From NCBI GenBank assembly GCA_963826505.1, contig CAWGXG010000006.1, positions 620,001-684,000 on the forward strand: 64,000 nt of DNA, given 5' to 3'. Numbering within the stretch: position 1 is the stretch's first letter; the number at the start of each line of letters is the position of its first letter. Both the position numbers and the translations under genes were made by a program. The notes below the pieces were generated by a model. The model saw nothing but the letters and a program-made list of their open reading frames with translations, had not been told where the DNA came from and searched no databases. The DNA is from CAWGXG01 sp963826505 (GTDB lineage Bacteria; Chloroflexota; Anaerolineae; Aggregatilineales; Aggregatilineaceae). This document shows positions 24,672-32,752 of this stretch, in pieces.

Positions 24672-25376
24672 TTATCCACCCAGGTAAATACTCTTGATAT
24701 CCACGTGCTCGCGAATGTCGGCGGCAGTCCCTGCGACCTGAACCCGGCCTGTTTGCAGCAGATAGGCGCGATCGATAATGTCTAAGGTCCGGTGTACATT
24801 TTGCTCGACCAGGAGAATCGTAACGCCGGTGTCGTGCATCTTGCTGATCAGTTCAAAGATTTGATCGACCAGGGCAGGGGCCAACCCCAGCGAGGGTTCG
24901 TCCAACATGAGCAGCTTGGGATGCGACATCAGGGCCCGGGCAATGGCGAGCTGCTGCTGTTCACCACCGGACAATGTCCCGCCCGGTTGTTTGATGCGCT
25001 GGCCGAGGATGGGGAATAACGCGACCATTTCGTCGACGTCGTGCCGGAATTCGGCACGGTTGTGGCGGATATAGGCACCCAGGCGCAGATTCTCTTCGAC
25101 CGTGAGGCTGGGGAAGATGTGACGGCCCTCGGGCACCGTTGCGATCCCTTTGCGGATGATCTGTTCGGGAGACTGTCCCAGGATTGAGGCGTCTTCAAAG
25201 GTGATGCTGCCTTTGGTTGGTTTCAAGACTCCGGCAATGGCGGAGATCGTCGTCGTTTTACCGGCCCCGTTGGCGCCGATCAGCGCGACCAGCTCACCCT
25301 CGTCGACCCTGAGCGAAAGATCGCGCAGGGCGATGATAGAACCATATTGGACCTGAAGATTTTCGATGGCGAGCAT
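24672..25376 (-). CDS. livF: livF branched-chain amino acid ABC ATPase
   Basis: 234 residues: Walker A GANGAGKTTT, Q-loop region 'TVPEGRHIFPSLTVEENL', signature LSGGEQQQLAIARAL, Walker B LLMLDEPSLGLAP and H-loop 'ILLVEQNVHRTL', all typical of LivF. ATG 25376 has AGGAG 9 bases upstream, and is 2 bases from the livG stop. Confidence 0.94.
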   Translation of the reverse strand: MLAIENLQVQYGSIIALRDLSLRVDEGELVALIGANGAGKTTTISAIAGVLKPTKGSITFEDASILGQSPEQIIRKGIATVPEGRHIFPSLTVEENLRLGAYIRHNRAEFRHDVDEMVALFPILGQRIKQPGGTLSGGEQQQLAIARALMSHPKLLMLDEPSLGLAPALVDQIFELISKMHDTGVTILLVEQNVHRTLDIIDRAYLLQTGRVQVAGTAADIREHVDIKSIYLGG

Positions 25377-25378
25377 GG

Positions 25379-26131
25379 CTAATCGCTCCTGGCCGTAGAG
25401 CCGAGATAGGCCTCAATCACGCTAGGGATTTGGCGCACCTCTTCGGGCGTGCCTGCGCCGATGGTCTTGCCGTAGCTCAGGACGTGCAGCCGGGTGCACA
25501 GGCGCATGATCAGGCGCATGTCGTGCTCGACGATTAGCATGCCAAGCTCTTTGGTGGCGGGCAGGGCGCTGAGCAACTCCAGCAGCTCGTCGCTTTCCTC
25601 TTCGTTCAGGCCGGCGGCGGGCTCGTCCAGCAGGAGAAAACGAGGCTGCATAGCCAGTGCGCGCGCAATCTCGACACGACGCTCGCGCCCGTAGGGGAGC
25701 ATGCCTGCCAGGTGATGGACCCACGGCCCCAGGCCAAATTCCTCGATCACCTGGGCGGCTCGCTGACGGGCTTTGGCCCGTGTGAACCCCACGCTCATCG
25801 CCGCGACTTCGATGTTTTCGCGCACGGTCAATTGTTTGAACAAGCGGATGGTCTGGTAGGTGCGTGCGATTCCGGCTCTGGCGATTTTGTAGGGTGGTGC
25901 TTTGCTCAGATCGCGGTCATTGATGGCGATTTTGCCGGACGTCAGCGGCAGGAGTCCGCTGACCACATTGATCAGGGTAGTCTTCCCTGACCCGTTGGGG
26001 CCGATCAATCCCAGGATTTCGCCTTGTTGCAACTGCAGACTGACATCCTCGAGGGCTTTCAATCCGACAAACTCTTTGGTGACATTTTGGACAGTCAATA
26101 CGTTGGGCGTGTTACGCGCAGGGTCAGGCAT
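25379..26131 (-). CDS. livG: livG branched-chain amino acid ABC ATPase
   Basis: 250 residues: Walker A GPNGSGKTTL, LivG-type Q region 'GIARTYQTIRLFKQLTVREN', variant signature LPYGRERRVEIARAL, Walker B FLLLDEPAAGLN, H-loop 'MLIVEHDMRLIM'. The start at 26131 (GGAG 8 bases upstream) is preferred to the longer frame to 26221, which has no family similarity. Pairs with LivF. Confidence 0.93.
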   Translation of the reverse strand: MPDPARNTPNVLTVQNVTKEFVGLKALEDVSLQLQQGEILGLIGPNGSGKTTLINVVSGLLPLTSGKIAINDRDLSKAPPYKIARAGIARTYQTIRLFKQLTVRENIEVAAMSVGFTRAKARQRAAQVIEEFGLGPWVHHLAGMLPYGRERRVEIARALAMQPRFLLLDEPAAGLNEEESDELLELLSALPATKELGMLIVEHDMRLIMRLCTRLHVLSYGKTIGAGTPEEVRQIPSVIEAYLGSTARSD

Positions 26132-26250
26132 ACTCTTTCTCCAGCGTGCCGCCCGCTGAAGGGGACACGCGTTATGATCAACAATATAACCCCCGGTGGG
26201 GAAACCTAAAAAAACAGCCAACAGTGGCCGCTTGTAAGATTAATGCAGTG

Positions 26251-26280
26251 AGGGGAGGGCACCAGAGATGCGCCTCCCCT
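26251..26280 (-). promoter_or_regulatory. Stem-loop between livK-like and livG genes
   Basis: Inverted repeat aggggagg / cctcccct with a 14-base loop, immediately after the binding-protein stop at 26299 (minus strand). No strong T-run. It is the third example in this window of a hairpin placed just after a substrate-binding-protein gene. Confidence 0.55.
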
Positions 26281-26298
26281 GATGTCTACAGGCCAGCT

Positions 26299-27492
26299 TT
26301 AGGGCTTGGGAACGTCATGCGGCAACATCTTCTCGACGAATTGCGGTACGGCATCAACCAGTTCGACGAGGAAGGCTTCGATATTCGGCTCATGGCCTGA
26401 CGCGGCATCGGACCACACGAGCTTACCGGTCAGCAGGTCGAATTCGTGATTCTCCATGGCTTTGGCCATCGCCTCACCATCAGTCGAACCGGCGATTTCC
26501 ATTGCCTGGGCCATGACCATGATCGTGTCCCACCCGGTCACGACGAACGACGTGTCGGGGGCTTCGCCGTATTTCTCATTGTAGAGATCGAGGAAGTGCT
26601 GCGAGTCCGGGCTGGCGCCTTCGCCCAACCAGCTGTGGGTCACGAAGATGATGTCGTTTCCGTAATCCGGGCCGACCGCGTCCCACAGACCGGGGTCATC
26701 ATACGAGTCGCCGCCCAGGATGGGGGTGTCGATCCCGGCTTCGCGCAGGGTGCGGATGATCAGGCCGAGGTCGGGCATGTAGGACGAGATATAGAAGAAG
26801 TCGGGCAGGGTATCCAGGTCACGGATACGCGCCAACTGGGCCGAGAAATCTTGATCGCCCTGGGTATAGCTGTCTTCAAAGATGACATCGCCACCCAGGA
26901 ATTTGAATTGCTTGATGAAATATTCGCTGAGCGAGGTCGTGTAGTCGATGAAAGAGTCGGTCACCACGTAGACGGAGCGCCAGCCCATTTCTTCATAGGC
27001 ATACTGCGCGGCTGCCGCGCCCATGGTGGTGTTCCACATCGACAGCGTGAACTGCTTGTCGCCTAACACGATCGAATTGTACAGCGGAGACGACGCGCAA
27101 GTGGAGATGCCCACCAGACCCGCCGCTTGAGCTTCGCGGCTGGCAGGACCGCCAAAGTCAAAGTCACACGGTGCGACCAGGGCGACTGCTCCCCGGCTGA
27201 TCAGATCGACAGCGACATTTCCCACCGTGACCGGATCGCTCTTGCCATCCAGATTGACGAATTCGACCGGGCGACCGAGAATGCCGCCGGTCCGGTTGAG
27301 CTCTTCCACGGCGAGTTCAGCGCCGCGTAGCCCTGGTTCATCCAAAGGGGCCTGAATACCTGTCAGGCTGAGTGCTCCGCCGATCAGAATGGGTTTGCCT
27401 GTTGGTTCCTGGGCCTGGCTGCTGCCATAACCAGAAAACCCGATGCTGAGTGCCAGTACGATCACAAGTGCGAGCCCTACTTTTCTTGACAC
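26299..27492 (-). CDS. livK-like amino-acid-type substrate-binding protein
   Basis: 397 residues with a signal peptide (MSRKVGLALVIVLALSIGF) and the Peripla_BP_6 (Leu/Ile/Val-binding) fold: 'ILIGGALSLTGIQAPLDEPG', 'AELAVEELNRTGGILGRPV', 'DLISRGAVALVAPCDFDFGG'. GTG start at 27492 is preceded by AAGGAG 7 bases upstream. It leads the liv operon. The ligand may be a branched amino acid, but this family also binds amides, urea and aromatics. Confidence 0.9.
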   Translation of the reverse strand: MSRKVGLALVIVLALSIGFSGYGSSQAQEPTGKPILIGGALSLTGIQAPLDEPGLRGAELAVEELNRTGGILGRPVEFVNLDGKSDPVTVGNVAVDLISRGAVALVAPCDFDFGGPASREAQAAGLVGISTCASSPLYNSIVLGDKQFTLSMWNTTMGAAAAQYAYEEMGWRSVYVVTDSFIDYTTSLSEYFIKQFKFLGGDVIFEDSYTQGDQDFSAQLARIRDLDTLPDFFYISSYMPDLGLIIRTLREAGIDTPILGGDSYDDPGLWDAVGPDYGNDIIFVTHSWLGEGASPDSQHFLDLYNEKYGEAPDTSFVVTGWDTIMVMAQAMEIAGSTDGEAMAKAMENHEFDLLTGKLVWSDAASGHEPNIEAFLVELVDAVPQFVEKMLPHDVPKP

Positions 27493-27731
27493 GGTGTATC
27501 TCCTTTTCTAAACAACATTCAAACGATGCCGGTCGACAGAAAGGCAGATGTGACTCTTAGAAATACTATTCAAAGACCGGCGTCTGGCAGCGGCGGGATG
27601 TCCGGGAGTTTAGTCCCGCCATACGAAATACCAGAGAAAACTATAGAAACAAAATAACCGATAAGTTAATCTCTAGATATGGCTAATATCCACAAACTCG
27701 CCTGAACGTATAGGAGGTGGCTCCCGGCGGA

Positions 27732-27888
27732 AGTGTGAGTAATTCCTAATTCCCCATGCAAAAGACCTTCATCCCGCATAAACTATGCTACCACTGTTTT
27801 GAAGACCCTAATTTAGCTAGCGGCGTTACGTATACGTTTTTCGCCTGAATTTCTGGCTTTGTCAGACCTTTTTGAATTGTCCCCACTT
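27732..27888 (+). repeat. Short dispersed palindromic-ended element, copy B
   Basis: 157-bp segment from agtgtgagtaatt to ttgaattgtccccact. It aligns over its whole length with 46301-46444 (shared anchors gctgttttgaa/cactgttttgaa, ttagctag, ggcgtt, cgcctga). An internal hairpin is conserved with a compensatory pair change (c-t-g-g/t-c-a-g versus c-g-g-g/c-c-g). The remainder of 27493-28202 shows no supportable gene. Confidence 0.6.
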
Positions 27889-28202
27889 TATTCGGGGTTG
27901 TACCATCCTGCTCCCTAACGAACATGCCGAGTTGAGTGGGGTGTCCGGAGCATCGACTGCTTCTTCGCTCGGCCCAGTTCGTCCCCGCGCATAATAGAAT
28001 CCGCCAAGCAGCATAGCATTGCCAACATCCGCTGTTTGGGTAGCTCTGATACGAGTCCGGGCTTCCTGTTTTTTACATGCATTGGAGAGTTGCCGTGGTG
28101 TATGAGCGGTACCATCCACGGAGGAACGCTTTGGATCCTGAGCGTGGGAGAGTATATATTCTGAAGTAAGTCCTAATATAGCTGAACAATAAGGTCTGGG
28201 TG

Positions 28203-31200
28203 ATGGCTGATATTGCCGTGGGTTTTCAAGCGTTGCCTATTGAGTACCAAAACGTCCTGCGGCTCGCCCAGGATCGACACCAAATCAGCATCACGCCGCT
28301 TCAGACTCTCGTTGGTGGTTGGTCGGGGGCCATGGTTTTTTTGGTCAGCGTTACTTTCCACGATTCGGAACGTGTGGAACATTTTGTCCTGAAGTTGGAT
28401 CGCAAGAACCAAAAAGCGCAGTCCGATGAAATTCGCCGACATGATTTAGCTGTGCACAAATCTCCCTCCGACTTTGCCGCACAACACCTGCCACAGTTAG
28501 CGCTTGACGGCCTTGAATCGGACGGTGTTCTCGCAATTTTCTACTCCATCGCCGGCCACTCACTGTACAATTTCCGCACGTTATCCAAATACCACCAGCA
28601 GAGTCAGCTTGAGGTATTGTTTTCCGCCACCAACCACTATTTATTGGATGAATGGAACGCAAACCTGATCTTCGAATCAGTCGACCACCCCCAGGTCTTG
28701 CTAAAGAGGTGGCTAGGCTTTCGCCTCGATCTCGGCCAAAACATTGAAGGTTTTTTGCGCGAAGCATGCCGGATTCACCCCGATTACCCGGGCTTCATTA
28801 TTCAGGGAAATATCTTCCCCAACCCACTGGCCTATGCCCGCAACCGGGACCTTTGGGGATCGGTTCGGCCAGGCGACGTCATGGTCGGGCTGCAGCACGG
28901 CGATCTGAACACTGGGAATGTCCTAGCCAGCTTTTCCCAGGGGGAAGAGAATCTGGAAGGTTACTACCTGATTGATTTCGCCCTCTTCAAAGAGCATATG
29001 CCGCTTCTCTATGACCAGCGTTACCTGGAAATGTCTTTCCTGGCGGATGCGTTGTCGCAGACGTCCATGACCAGCGTGATAGAGTTGGTCGACCGCATGG
29101 CGGAGGACGTCATGTTAGGGGCCCATCAAGTTCCCCTTGAGATGGTCGGTGTCAGCGCGGCCATTCGCGCGGGGCGGGTAGCGTTCGATGGCTGGGTCCA
29201 CGACAATCATCCGAGCTTGCATGACGACCTGTGGGGCCAATATTGGCTGGCAGGAGCGGCTGGCGGTCTGAGTTATTGTCACAAAGCGGGCCAGCCGAAT
29301 GAGATCAGACTGACCGGCCTGATCTATGCAGCGGCAAACCTGAAACAATACTTCAGGCTGTTCGGGTTAAAGCTGCCGACGGAAGCTACTCAGCTTTGCA
29401 GCGGGGAGGAATCCGGCAGCGGAGTCATGAGCGTCAAGGGATTGGCTTCCCCGCCAGCGCAGTTGTCCTCCAATCTGCCGGCACCGTCCACGCAATTTAT
29501 TGGCCGTGAAACCGCATTGGGAGACATCAAAAACCTGTTGCTTCAACCGCAGGTGCGGCTGGTTACGCTGACCGGACCGGGTGGAACGGGCAAGACCCGA
29601 CTGGGGTTGCAGGTAGGCCAGACCATGCAGGAGCATTTTTCTCATGGGGTCTATTTCATCGATTTGGCTGCTATCCGTGATCCCGACCTGGTTGTAACCA
29701 CTGCCGCCCATGCGATCGGTATCCGTGAAGGCGGTGGCCGGTCGCCCTTGGAAAACTCAAAAGATTACCTGGCGAACAAACAAATGCTTCTCCTGTTCGA
29801 CAATTTCGAACAGGTGATCGGGGCGGCGCCTGTCGTGGCAGAATTGCTGGCCGCCGCGCCGGGAATCAAGGTATTGGTCACGAGCCGTATCGCCCTACAA
29901 CTGCGAGGGGAGCACGAATACCCTATTCCACCACTGAGTACCCCGATGGACATGGACCAGCCCCTGGCCGAGATCCTTGAATACGAAGCCATTGCTCTTT
30001 TCAGGCAGCAGGCCCGGTCCGTGCAGCCCCAGTTTGATATCACGGAAGAAAACAGCGCGGCGGTAGTCGAGATCTGCCGACGCTTAGATGGGCTGCCCCT
30101 GGCGATCGAGATTGCTGCCGCCCGTATCAAGATGCTGCCGCCCGAGGCTCTGCGCAAGCGCCTGGACCACAGCCTGAAGCTGTTGGTTGGCGGGGCAAAA
30201 GATCTCCCTGACCGACAGAAGACATTGCGTCTGACTATCGACTGGAGCTTCGATCTGCTCCAGGCAGAAGTACGAACTCTTTTTACCCGGTTGGGCATCT
30301 TCGCCGGTGGATTTACATTGGATGCGGCTGAGCGTGTCTGCAATCCAACCGGTGAGATCGATGTGTTCACCGGCATCGAAACTCTGTTGAACTGCAGTTT
30401 GCTGCGCCAGGTCAAGTCCGTCGGTGATGAACCCCGTTTTGACATGCTCCAGACCATCCGCGACTACGCTCTGGAAAAAGCAGAAGGGGCAGGCGTCATA
30501 GAGAGCCTTCATAGATCCCACTGCGAGTACTTCGCCCAGTTGGCCGCGGGCGAGCTGGGTCCAGGGATCTATAGCCGCGAGTCTGTGATGTGGCTGCAGC
30601 GTTTTGATGAAGAACACGACAATTTCCGGGTTGCGCTCGCGTGGGCTTTACAACATGACGACAGCGTCCCATTCGCGATAACCATGATTACTCAAGGAGG
30701 GCTGTTCTGGTTCTGGTTTCGCTATGGCCACTTGCAGGAAGGGCAAGAGTGGACCGAACGCGCGCTGGATAGCACGGCAGGGCTGGCCGATTCGCCCATA
30801 CGCGCGGCGGCGCTCATCGGAGCGGCAGCGCTGGCGATGTGGGCGGGTAACTTGATTGTTGCTGAAAAATTGGGGCGTGAGTCCGTAGAAATGGGTGAGC
30901 GTTTGGGCGCTGACCCTGTCGTCGCCGAAGCCAAGTTTATCTACGGAGTAACGCTGATCAACCAGGGCAGGGATAAAGAAGCGTATCCCCATTTAGTCGA
31001 CGCCTTGGAACTTTTTGACCAGCAACATCAGCTTTGGTTGAAAGGAACAGCCTTGGTGCATCTCGCGAATGTGTCGTTGGGTCTAGGTGATCCTAGCCAA
31101 GCCGTCCGATGGCTGGACATGGCCGGGTCTTTCATGAAAGAAGTCGGGGATCCGTGGCATATGGCTTTTGCGCTGAGCAATTACGGGGAAGTGGCGCGGG

Positions 31201-31658
31201 TTCAGGGAGACTACGATAAGGCGGAACAGTTCTATCGGCAGACCGCGGAATGGTATAAGCAGGCTGATGCGCTTGGTGACCAGGCCAGGCTGGTGAATGT
31301 TTTCGGCTACATCGCCCAACATAAAGGTGACTTTGAAAAGGCTAAGGCTCTATTCCATGAGGGCCTGAATGACTTTAGCAAGTTGGGCAACCAGCGTGGG
31401 ATCGCCGAATGTCTCGCGGGCCTGGCAGGTCTGGCAGCTGAACAAGGGAACTATGAATGGGCCGCTCCCCTTCTCAGCGCTGCAGAGAGTCAGTTGAAAG
31501 CCCATGGTAGCGCCTGGTGGCCAGCCGACCGTCCGGAAATTGAGCGCGCCCGCGAGCGCTTGCAGTCAGCGCTTAAGGATAGGTTTGAGACATTCTGGGC
31601 ACAGGGTCAAACCATGAGCCTTGAAGAGGCAGTCGCCTATGCCTCAACGAGCGCATGA
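28203..31658 (+). CDS. Kinase-like / STAND (NB-ARC) / TPR fusion protein
   Basis: 1151 residues from ATG 28203 (AAGG 8 bases upstream). Residues 1-340 form an APH/choline-kinase-like domain: Gly-rich loop GGWSGAMV near 38-45, Lys64 in FVLKLD, catalytic HGDLNTGN near 231-238, metal-binding Asp in LIDFALF near 257. After a linker comes a STAND ATPase: FIGRET near 432, P-loop LTGPGGTGKTRLG near 456-467, Walker B LLLFDNFEQ near 529, LPLAIEIAAARIK. Residues 790-1110 are TPR repeats. There is no DNA-binding domain, so it is a signalling hub rather than a classical regulator. Its stop overlaps the next gene by 4 bases. Kinase activity is plausible because all key residues are present; partner and trigger unknown. 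Confidence 0.8.
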   Translation: MADIAVGFQALPIEYQNVLRLAQDRHQISITPLQTLVGGWSGAMVFLVSVTFHDSERVEHFVLKLDRKNQKAQSDEIRRHDLAVHKSPSDFAAQHLPQLALDGLESDGVLAIFYSIAGHSLYNFRTLSKYHQQSQLEVLFSATNHYLLDEWNANLIFESVDHPQVLLKRWLGFRLDLGQNIEGFLREACRIHPDYPGFIIQGNIFPNPLAYARNRDLWGSVRPGDVMVGLQHGDLNTGNVLASFSQGEENLEGYYLIDFALFKEHMPLLYDQRYLEMSFLADALSQTSMTSVIELVDRMAEDVMLGAHQVPLEMVGVSAAIRAGRVAFDGWVHDNHPSLHDDLWGQYWLAGAAGGLSYCHKAGQPNEIRLTGLIYAAANLKQYFRLFGLKLPTEATQLCSGEESGSGVMSVKGLASPPAQLSSNLPAPSTQFIGRETALGDIKNLLLQPQVRLVTLTGPGGTGKTRLGLQVGQTMQEHFSHGVYFIDLAAIRDPDLVVTTAAHAIGIREGGGRSPLENSKDYLANKQMLLLFDNFEQVIGAAPVVAELLAAAPGIKVLVTSRIALQLRGEHEYPIPPLSTPMDMDQPLAEILEYEAIALFRQQARSVQPQFDITEENSAAVVEICRRLDGLPLAIEIAAARIKMLPPEALRKRLDHSLKLLVGGAKDLPDRQKTLRLTIDWSFDLLQAEVRTLFTRLGIFAGGFTLDAAERVCNPTGEIDVFTGIETLLNCSLLRQVKSVGDEPRFDMLQTIRDYALEKAEGAGVIESLHRSHCEYFAQLAAGELGPGIYSRESVMWLQRFDEEHDNFRVALAWALQHDDSVPFAITMITQGGLFWFWFRYGHLQEGQEWTERALDSTAGLADSPIRAAALIGAAALAMWAGNLIVAEKLGRESVEMGERLGADPVVAEAKFIYGVTLINQGRDKEAYPHLVDALELFDQQHQLWLKGTALVHLANVSLGLGDPSQAVRWLDMAGSFMKEVGDPWHMAFALSNYGEVARVQGDYDKAEQFYRQTAEWYKQADALGDQARLVNVFGYIAQHKGDFEKAKALFHEGLNDFSKLGNQRGIAECLAGLAGLAAEQGNYEWAAPLLSAAESQLKAHGSAWWPADRPEIERARERLQSALKDRFETFWAQGQTMSLEEAVAYASTSA

Positions 31659-32491
31659 CCCCACCAATTCAGCGACCGAGCATTGGCGTCGGCCCGACGA
31701 CAGAATTGGGCCTGCGTGTCAGTGTCGCCACGCTCGATCGAGTCGTGTTCCAGAGGCCGTCAGACGGGGCTTGGATGCTGGTTTTGGAGCGTAAGGCGAC
31801 GCTGAGAAATGATCCTGACGGATACAGCGTATACGTGCGAGCGCAACCTTTTGGTGGAGCGGTTCGGATACTGAATCTACAGGCGCTACGCCAAGTCATC
31901 GACGATTTTAATTTTGATAGCAGGCGCTCACAGGCCGAGCAGGATTTCCGCCTCATGATCCGGTCTGCCGATTGGGAAGCTGTCAGGCAATTCTGCATCC
32001 ATCACCTGGAGACCCCGGACGACCCGGTTCTGGAGTCGGATCCCAGTCGAGAACTGGTTGAGGAATTTGCCGAGTGTCTTCAAGTGGATTTGCGACCAGA
32101 TCAATATGTCTACCATCCGGTCGGCTTCGTCGTTGAAAACGAACCGAAAACTACCGACAACGTTTACGGTCGAGGATTACCAACGGTACGGATCTATCGC
32201 ATTTTCGAAGCGCGACTCGTGGACGATGCGTTGTGTCAAACGATCATGGCGACCAGCAAGCTCTATTCAGATGTCGGCCTCCAAACCCTGGCCATGAATA
32301 ATGCTCAAAACAATGGACCGGGCCGCGCCAACTCAGTACTGGTCCTGCCGCTCAATCTAGTCCTCGACTACTATCTCAAAATCCCACCTGAGAAACGTTA
32401 TGCTCCAAGACTGGTTGGAGGCCATCAGCTCGACATGAGCGTGCTGGCAATCCTGGAAAATGTTGATGTGCCACAGTTTCAACGGGGATGA
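31655..32491 (+). CDS. NUDIX-like protein coupled to kinase/STAND gene
   Basis: 278 residues, start overlapping the STAND stop (ATGA). An N-terminal beta-rich region (residues 15-75) leads to 'SRELVEEFAECLQVDL' near 130-145, which matches the RE-x2-EE core of the NUDIX box; the box's usual N-terminal Gly/Glu and final Gly are missing. A second strand region 'PTVRIYRIFEARLVDD' follows. No membrane segment. I infer a NUDIX-fold nucleotide hydrolase or inactive nucleotide-binding sensor working with the upstream kinase/STAND protein. The fold call is moderate; function unknown. Confidence 0.6.
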   Translation: MTPPIQRPSIGVGPTTELGLRVSVATLDRVVFQRPSDGAWMLVLERKATLRNDPDGYSVYVRAQPFGGAVRILNLQALRQVIDDFNFDSRRSQAEQDFRLMIRSADWEAVRQFCIHHLETPDDPVLESDPSRELVEEFAECLQVDLRPDQYVYHPVGFVVENEPKTTDNVYGRGLPTVRIYRIFEARLVDDALCQTIMATSKLYSDVGLQTLAMNNAQNNGPGRANSVLVLPLNLVLDYYLKIPPEKRYAPRLVGGHQLDMSVLAILENVDVPQFQRG

Positions 32492-32545
32492 TGTGAAGCC
32501 GTTTTTACCTGACCTGCCCTCTGAAAACTGAACATCGTCGGATCT

Positions 32546-32752
32546 TTAGCTGCAGCCAAGTAGCTCAACCTTAGGTTTGAGGTGCTGCATATATACGAAA
32601 AATGCGGACAAAACGCTCACTCTACCCGAGTCTATGGTGGCCAGTTTCGGCTCCGGGCCTTCATATCCCTCGAAACGAAGCATGTCTAATAAATTGGCCG
32701 GTAGATGTTGGTCGGCGTCAATAATCAGCGTCTTCTTCGTGTCTGCTACCAA
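32546..32752 (-). pseudogene. Possible truncated receiver-domain remnant
   Basis: Overlapping the end of the hybrid kinase in another frame, a TTG-started frame of 68 residues reads VADTKKTLIIDADQHLPAN then LLDMLRFEGYE, which resembles the first strand and helix of a response-regulator receiver (acidic DAD pocket), but nothing receiver-like follows. Probably the relic of a regulator once encoded downstream, or chance. Low confidence. Confidence 0.25.
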
